DNA of 64,000 nt, from positions 62,001-126,000 of the forward strand of contig NZ_JACJQA010000003.1 of assembly GCF_014696355.1 (NCBI RefSeq). The letters run 5' to 3'. Shown here piece after piece: positions 60,358-64,000 of the stretch. The notes below the pieces were generated by a model, which did not search any database, was not told the origin of the DNA, and worked only from the letters and a program-made list of their open reading frames with translations. Numbering within the stretch: the stretch's first letter is position 1; each line of letters starts with the position of its first letter. This DNA comes from Pseudanabaena sp. FACHB-1998. GTDB taxonomy: Bacteria > Cyanobacteriota > Cyanobacteriia > Pseudanabaenales > Pseudanabaenaceae. The position numbers and the translations under genes were made by a program.

Positions 60358-61515
60358 ATGCAGCGTTGGCAGTTATCTAAAATCTTTGGGCGAACTTTGG
60401 GGCAAATCTCTGGGAAAATCTCTGGGCGAATTTTGCTTCTGTTGGGCTTATCGCTAACAGCCCTATCCCTACCGAGCTGTACGATCAACCAACCTCCTAA
60501 ACCCTTTAGCTCTGAAGCTTTACCCACCGAAGCGATCGCCGAAATTAGTGAAATTCGCAGCTATCCAGTGCGGGTTAAGTACATTAACTCCTCATCCGCA
60601 AGACCCGCAACCGTTGGCGTACCCCTCAAGGTAAATGAAAGTGTTAGCACTGAAGATCAATCAACGGCTCAAGTAACCTTACGCAGTGGCACAATTATTC
60701 GCATCGGTGGTAATGCGAAATTGACCCTCAAACCTCAAAACCAAGTGGAATTTGCCTCGGGGCGTTTAGTCGCATGGGCAGCCAGCGATCGCAAAGCTCC
60801 CGCCCAGATCAAAACGACCTTTGGCGAAATTTCTAGCAATGATGGCACGCTGTATCTAGAAATTCCTGAAAAGGCCGCAGAAGATCGGCGCATTATGGCT
60901 CTTGATGGCACAGTTACCGTTTTACTAAAAAGCACATCGGAAATTGTGACCATCGGCAAAGGCGAAGAAATCAAGATCAAAGCCGACGGTAAGGCAACTG
61001 CACCTAAACGCATCGACAAAGAAAGCATTGATAAACGGATCGCTAATAATTCGCTGATTTTTGGCTTTAATAATCAATTAGCCAGCTTGCCCCAAATCAC
61101 TTCTGAATTTGGAGTGACCGCAACGGTCAAGGAAGCCAGCACGATCCAGTTCCGCCGATCTGACTTGCCTACTAAGCCTGCTAATGATGCCAATAAGCCC
61201 AAGGTTACTTACACCTCAGGATCGGCAAATAACGATCGCCGCGAAGAGCAAAGTAGCCCCAGACGTGAGGAACAAGCGGCGGCTAAAAATACGGAACCTG
61301 CACCTTCGGCAAAACCAGCTGAGCCTACACCAGTAGATCCTAAATCGCCGACAACGCCACCACCCTCAGAGCCAAGTCCTGTTACCACCAATACTCCTCC
61401 CAAACCTATTGAACCTGTGGCTCCGCAACCAGTCCCCCTCGAGCCACCTCCTCAACCCGTTCAGCCCGAAATACCTGCCCCAGAGCCACTACCTAGCACT
61501 AAGCCCAAAAACTAG
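60358..61515 (+). CDS. FecR-like lipoprotein with proline-rich tail
   Basis: A 385-residue protein. The N-terminal hydrophobic segment ends in a lipobox (LTALSLPSCTIN), so lipidation at Cys ~41 is likely. The middle (~70-200) has the FecR-type beta-repeat pattern: QSTAQVTLRSGTIIRIGGNAKLTL, FASGRLVAWAASDRK, TTFGEISSNDGTLYLEI and VTVLLKSTSEIVTIGKGEEIKI. The last ~110 residues are rich in proline, threonine and glutamate and would span the periplasm or wall. FecR domains sense or regulate; no sigma factor is adjacent. Confidence 0.82.
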   Translation: MQRWQLSKIFGRTLGQISGKISGRILLLLGLSLTALSLPSCTINQPPKPFSSEALPTEAIAEISEIRSYPVRVKYINSSSARPATVGVPLKVNESVSTEDQSTAQVTLRSGTIIRIGGNAKLTLKPQNQVEFASGRLVAWAASDRKAPAQIKTTFGEISSNDGTLYLEIPEKAAEDRRIMALDGTVTVLLKSTSEIVTIGKGEEIKIKADGKATAPKRIDKESIDKRIANNSLIFGFNNQLASLPQITSEFGVTATVKEASTIQFRRSDLPTKPANDANKPKVTYTSGSANNDRREEQSSPRREEQAAAKNTEPAPSAKPAEPTPVDPKSPTTPPPSEPSPVTTNTPPKPIEPVAPQPVPLEPPPQPVQPEIPAPEPLPSTKPKN

Positions 61516-61556
61516 AAATAAAAAAGCGCCGCAAAGCGGTGCTTTTTTATTTCTAG
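61512..61556 (+). terminator. Terminator of the FecR-like gene
   Basis: CTAGAAATAAAAAAGCGCCGC-AAA-GCGGTGCTTTTTTATTTCTAG; the stop TAG is in the left arm. Confidence 0.8.
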
Positions 61557-61660
61557 TTTTTCGATACGAACAAATTGTGTATGAAAAAACATTTTTTTGT
61601 ATGGCGATCGCAAACTCTTGTGTTAACATCTGACGCTTAAAAGCGTTTAAAGAGCATCAA

Positions 61661-62809
61661 GTGATGGTGGATAAAATGGTTGTAGCCCCAAACACATCAA
61701 AAAACATTGCTAAGGCAAAAGGAGCGATCGCTACAAAGTTCCCCAAAGCCCTATTAGCCCTAACAGTTAACCTAATCGGTCTATGGGCTGTAGGTTCGGT
61801 AAACATAAATAAGGCGGAAGCCGTAATCGTTGATAGTCAACTTCAGGCTAATGAAAGAGCCGACTTAAAATCCTTATCGCCCCATTCTTTATCCCCGAAT
61901 TTTTTATTTGCCGCCAAACCGTTATCGATTGATCGCCGTATTAGCGCCACTTTAATTGATAGTCAAAATAAGTTATGGATTGGGACTTGGCGGGGCTTAA
62001 TCCAAATCGATCGCCGCACGGGCGGAGCAGTTACTTCCATATCTTTGCCAAATTCTACAGTTACGGCTCTATTAGAAGATCAACGGGGATATTTCTGGGT
62101 TGGCACAACTTCGGGACTATATCAAATTGATCCCGACTCAGGCAAAATCGAAAATATTGCGATCCAGCTATCATCTAGCCGCATTTTAAGTCTCGCCATG
62201 GATCGCGCAGGGTTTATCTGGGTAGGAACTGATTTGGGCATAACTCGCATCAGTCCCTACAACGCGGAAACCTATGCCAGATTACCAAATATTCCCGGAA
62301 CTGCCGCTAATGTGATGCAGCTTGATAAGGATGGAAATATTTGGGTTGGCACTTTAGAGGGTTTATTTAAACTCAATCCGGGAACTGCCAAAATTATCAC
62401 TCGGATAGCCTTTGTTTCAGGGCAGATCGTGCAAACGATCGCGATCGATCCATCGGGTACAGTCTGGGCGGGAACCCCTCGCAATGTTATTGAAATTAAT
62501 CCTAAAACCAACAAAGCGATCGCTCGCATTAATCCCGTGACAGGTCGAGATATTGTGGCTTTAGCTAGTAATAAGAAGGGAGAACTATGGATTGGAATGC
62601 GTGATGGACTGGTTTTAGCTAATACTTACAATGGCGAAATTACCTCACTGGTGAATAATTTGCCTAACAGTACGATTAGTAATCTCTTAATCCGCGATCG
62701 GCAATTGTGGATTGGGACAGAGGGGGGATTGAGTAAGATTAATACCACCCTAAAAGAATCAGAAATACCCAACGCAACTGCTACCGTAGTTTATAAAGTA
62801 CAGAAGTAG
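61661..62809 (+). CDS. Exported two-component-regulator-type beta-propeller protein
   Basis: A ~381-residue protein with an N-terminal membrane or signal segment (ALLALTVNLIGLWAVGSVNI). About six Reg_prop repeats follow from residue ~95 (KLWIGTWRGLIQIDRRTG, YFWVGTTSGLYQIDPDSG, FIWVGTDLGITRISP, NIWVGTLEGLFKLNP, TVWAGTPRNVIEINP, ELWIGMRDGLV, QLWIGTEGGLSKI). These make a beta-propeller like the periplasmic part of hybrid histidine kinases, but no kinase domain follows. Possible starts are GTG 61661 and ATG 61664. Confidence 0.85.
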   Translation: MMVDKMVVAPNTSKNIAKAKGAIATKFPKALLALTVNLIGLWAVGSVNINKAEAVIVDSQLQANERADLKSLSPHSLSPNFLFAAKPLSIDRRISATLIDSQNKLWIGTWRGLIQIDRRTGGAVTSISLPNSTVTALLEDQRGYFWVGTTSGLYQIDPDSGKIENIAIQLSSSRILSLAMDRAGFIWVGTDLGITRISPYNAETYARLPNIPGTAANVMQLDKDGNIWVGTLEGLFKLNPGTAKIITRIAFVSGQIVQTIAIDPSGTVWAGTPRNVIEINPKTNKAIARINPVTGRDIVALASNKKGELWIGMRDGLVLANTYNGEITSLVNNLPNSTISNLLIRDRQLWIGTEGGLSKINTTLKESEIPNATATVVYKVQK

Positions 62810-62821
62810 ACTAATACCGAA

Positions 62822-62876
62822 CCCGCCAAGAATTAAAGGTGAGGGGCTTTGCCCCTCACCTTTAATTCTTGGCGGG
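62822..62876 (+). terminator. Hairpin after the propeller gene
   Basis: CCCGCCAAGAATTAAAGGTG to AGGGGC, TTT, then the perfect complement (26-bp arms), 12 bases past the stop. Confidence 0.75.
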
Positions 62877-62944
62877 CATGGCGGGGTTGGAAAAGAGCTT
62901 TTTTAGGCTTTCTGCATGATCAAGCTTTTTTCAGAAATTGGTAT

Positions 62945-63058
62945 TATAGCGGTGGTCACTTGCATTAGGACAAATCAAAATCCAAGAAGCAAGTTGTGGT
63001 ACTTCCCGTCCCAACTCGTCTTCTGGAGTTGTGTTCTAACAAAAATGGCAACAGCTAA
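62945..63058. repeat. Family 1 MITE/REP-like element, forward, decayed stem
   Basis: TATAGCGGTGGTCACTTGCA, TTAGGACAAATCAAAATCCA, a stem with several mismatches (TTGTGGTACTTCCCGTCCCA), then GTTGTGTTCTAACAAAAATG and GCAACAGCTA. Confidence 0.65.
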
Positions 63059-63160
63059 TCCCTTCCGAGTCTAAAAAATGGACATTAAAACCCAAGAATT
63101 AGCTATGCGGCGCGAAGCACCGCATAGCTAATTCTTGAGTGGGAAAGGAGTAGCTACTTA
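63055..63160. repeat. Family 2 MITE/REP-like element
   Basis: CCCTTCCGAGTCTAAAAAATG, GACATTAAAACCCAAGAATT, the hairpin AGCTATGCGGCGCGAAGCAC and its complement, then GTGGGAAAGGAGTAGCTA. It directly adjoins the family 1 copy, as at 35.3 kb. Confidence 0.7.
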
Positions 63161-63200
63161 TTTAAAAGCGACATATTTGTGTTGGAGAAATAGACAAACA

Positions 63201-64000
63201 ATGGAAGTGGTAGCCACCAAACTGCACGAAATCTTCACAGCACAAATACTAGACATCGGGGGTACTAAATTCTCGATCGCCACCTTTGCTTCTTTGCTAT
63301 CGCTAATCGTCTTATCTCTTTTTATTTCCAGACTTATTAGCGAACTAATTCGGCGATCGCTGTTAACCCGCCTCCGAATCAATCGCGGTTTACAAGAAGC
63401 AATTACAGTATTTATTAAATATCTATTGATCGTATTGAGCAGTACGATTATTTTGCAAACCGCAGGATTTAATCTAAGTTCCTTAGCGGTGATTGCTGGG
63501 GTTATTGGTATTGGTATTGGTTTCGGTTTACAAAATATTGCTAGTAACTTTATCAGTGGATTAGTCCTACTTTTTGAGCAGACTCTTAAAGTAGGCGACT
63601 ATATCGAAATTGGCGAACTCAAAGGCACAATCGAAAAAATTTCTATTCGCTCCACGATTTTACGAACTGATGACGATGTATTTGTGATTGTGCCGAACCA
63701 ACGTTTTTTGGAAAATAACACGGTTAACTGGAGCTATGCAGGGCATACTTGCCGCATCCATATTCCCATTAGTGTGGCTCAAGATACCGATCTCCTCATC
63801 CTCACAGAAGCCTTGCTCACCGCCGCAAGACATGAACCCAGAGTCTTATCCAATCCCCCTCCCGAAGTTTGGTTCAAAAAATTTGGTGGTGATTCCTTAG
63901 ATTTTGAGTTACTAGTTTGGATTGATGAACCTGATGTCAATGAACCCATTCGCAGTTCACTAAACTTTCGGATTGCCTATGAAATTCGCGAAAGAGGTAT
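63201..64000 (+). CDS. MscS family mechanosensitive channel (cut by window edge)
   Basis: The frame is open from ATG 63201 to the right edge (266 codons seen). Two to three N-terminal membrane segments include FASLLSLIVLSLFISRLI. The MscS pore helix and gate region follow (LAVIAGVIGIGIGFGLQNIASNFISG), and the cytoplasmic beta-domain begins VGDYIEIGELKGTIEKISIRSTILRT and VIVPNQRFLENNTVNWS. The channel opens under membrane tension to release solutes at osmotic downshift. GGAGA lies 12 bases upstream of the start. Confidence 0.92.
   Translation, partial: MEVVATKLHEIFTAQILDIGGTKFSIATFASLLSLIVLSLFISRLISELIRRSLLTRLRINRGLQEAITVFIKYLLIVLSSTIILQTAGFNLSSLAVIAGVIGIGIGFGLQNIASNFISGLVLLFEQTLKVGDYIEIGELKGTIEKISIRSTILRTDDDVFVIVPNQRFLENNTVNWSYAGHTCRIHIPISVAQDTDLLILTEALLTAARHEPRVLSNPPPEVWFKKFGGDSLDFELLVWIDEPDVNEPIRSSLNFRIAYEIRERG

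Noticed and set aside
1-64000. tRNA, rRNA and CRISPR arrays
   Set aside because: Reading both strands I found no cloverleaf-like sequence with a T-loop GGTTCRANYCC and no regularly spaced identical repeats; repeated palindromes are dispersed elements. A tRNAscan and covariance-model search would be decisive.

Overview
The window is ordinary chromosome of a cyanobacterium. The evidence is a photosystem I PsaM-like peptide, the NDH-1 subunit NdhO, four plastid-conserved Ycf proteins (Ycf34, Ycf35, Ycf36, Ycf46), a CruA/CruP-type lycopene cyclase homologue, cyanobacterial XisH/XisI, and very frequent copies of the HIP1 octamer GCGATCGC. The dense, long intergenic hairpins resemble what I know of Pseudanabaena-like genomes, but placement below phylum is a guess. 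I saw no rRNA, tRNA or CRISPR array.

Layout. 1-2.3 kb: end of a PhoH gene, then an arsenosugar-type arsenite methyltransferase overlapping a TVP38/DedA-like membrane protein. 2.3-8.5 kb: a 61-bp tandem hairpin repeat, glutamine synthetase, a conserved hypothetical, an Uma2 nuclease-like protein, Ycf35, the AAA ATPase Ycf46 and a small ribbon-helix-helix regulator. 8.8-14.2 kb: hisZ, an SH3 protein, a zinc-type CDF exporter, obg, a DUF4359 protein and an inositol-phosphatase-like enzyme. 14.3-17.5 kb: a compact type III PKS / methyltransferase / flavoprotein operon, probably for a phenolic lipid or quinone. 17.5-24.4 kb: a secreted TPR-CHAT protein, psaM, a coiled-coil membrane protein and a ClpB with an unusual insertion. 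24.8-33 kb: a TldD/PmbA protein, a kinase-like phosphotransferase, the lycopene-cyclase homologue, a RloA/RloB-like defence pair and an M16 peptidase. 33.4-39.1 kb: a TPR protein, Uma2, pyrH-frr and two large pentapeptide-repeat proteins. 39.6-45.1 kb: cobA, then accessory genes (xisI-xisH, a HepT-like protein without its active-site residues, DUF429, DUF29) and a membrane Ser/Thr kinase. 45.3-55.8 kb: housekeeping genes (DUF4346, prmA, ycf36, sulP, DUF1460, ycf34, ndhO, SOUL, dnaA, pdxA, Uma2). 55.9-58.4 kb: a four-gene operon ending in a caspase-GUN4 fusion. 58.4-59.6 kb: a REP-associated tyrosine transposase flanked by its apparent REP hairpins. 59.7-64 kb: rplI, a FecR-like lipoprotein, a beta-propeller protein and the start of an MscS channel.

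Two things stand out. The first is the operon at 55.87-58.38 kb: a Pepco-like protein, two tiny helical proteins and a caspase-like protease fused to a tetrapyrrole-binding GUN4 domain. It has the architecture of a regulated protease or conflict system. The second is the number of long, nearly perfect hairpins. Many share a small GC-rich core but have arms unique to the locus, and several carry the stop codons of the flanking genes in the stem. At least two dispersed MITE/REP-like families and one intact RAYT-REP unit can be told apart among them. All calls come from reading the sequence and from memory of protein families; no database search was made.
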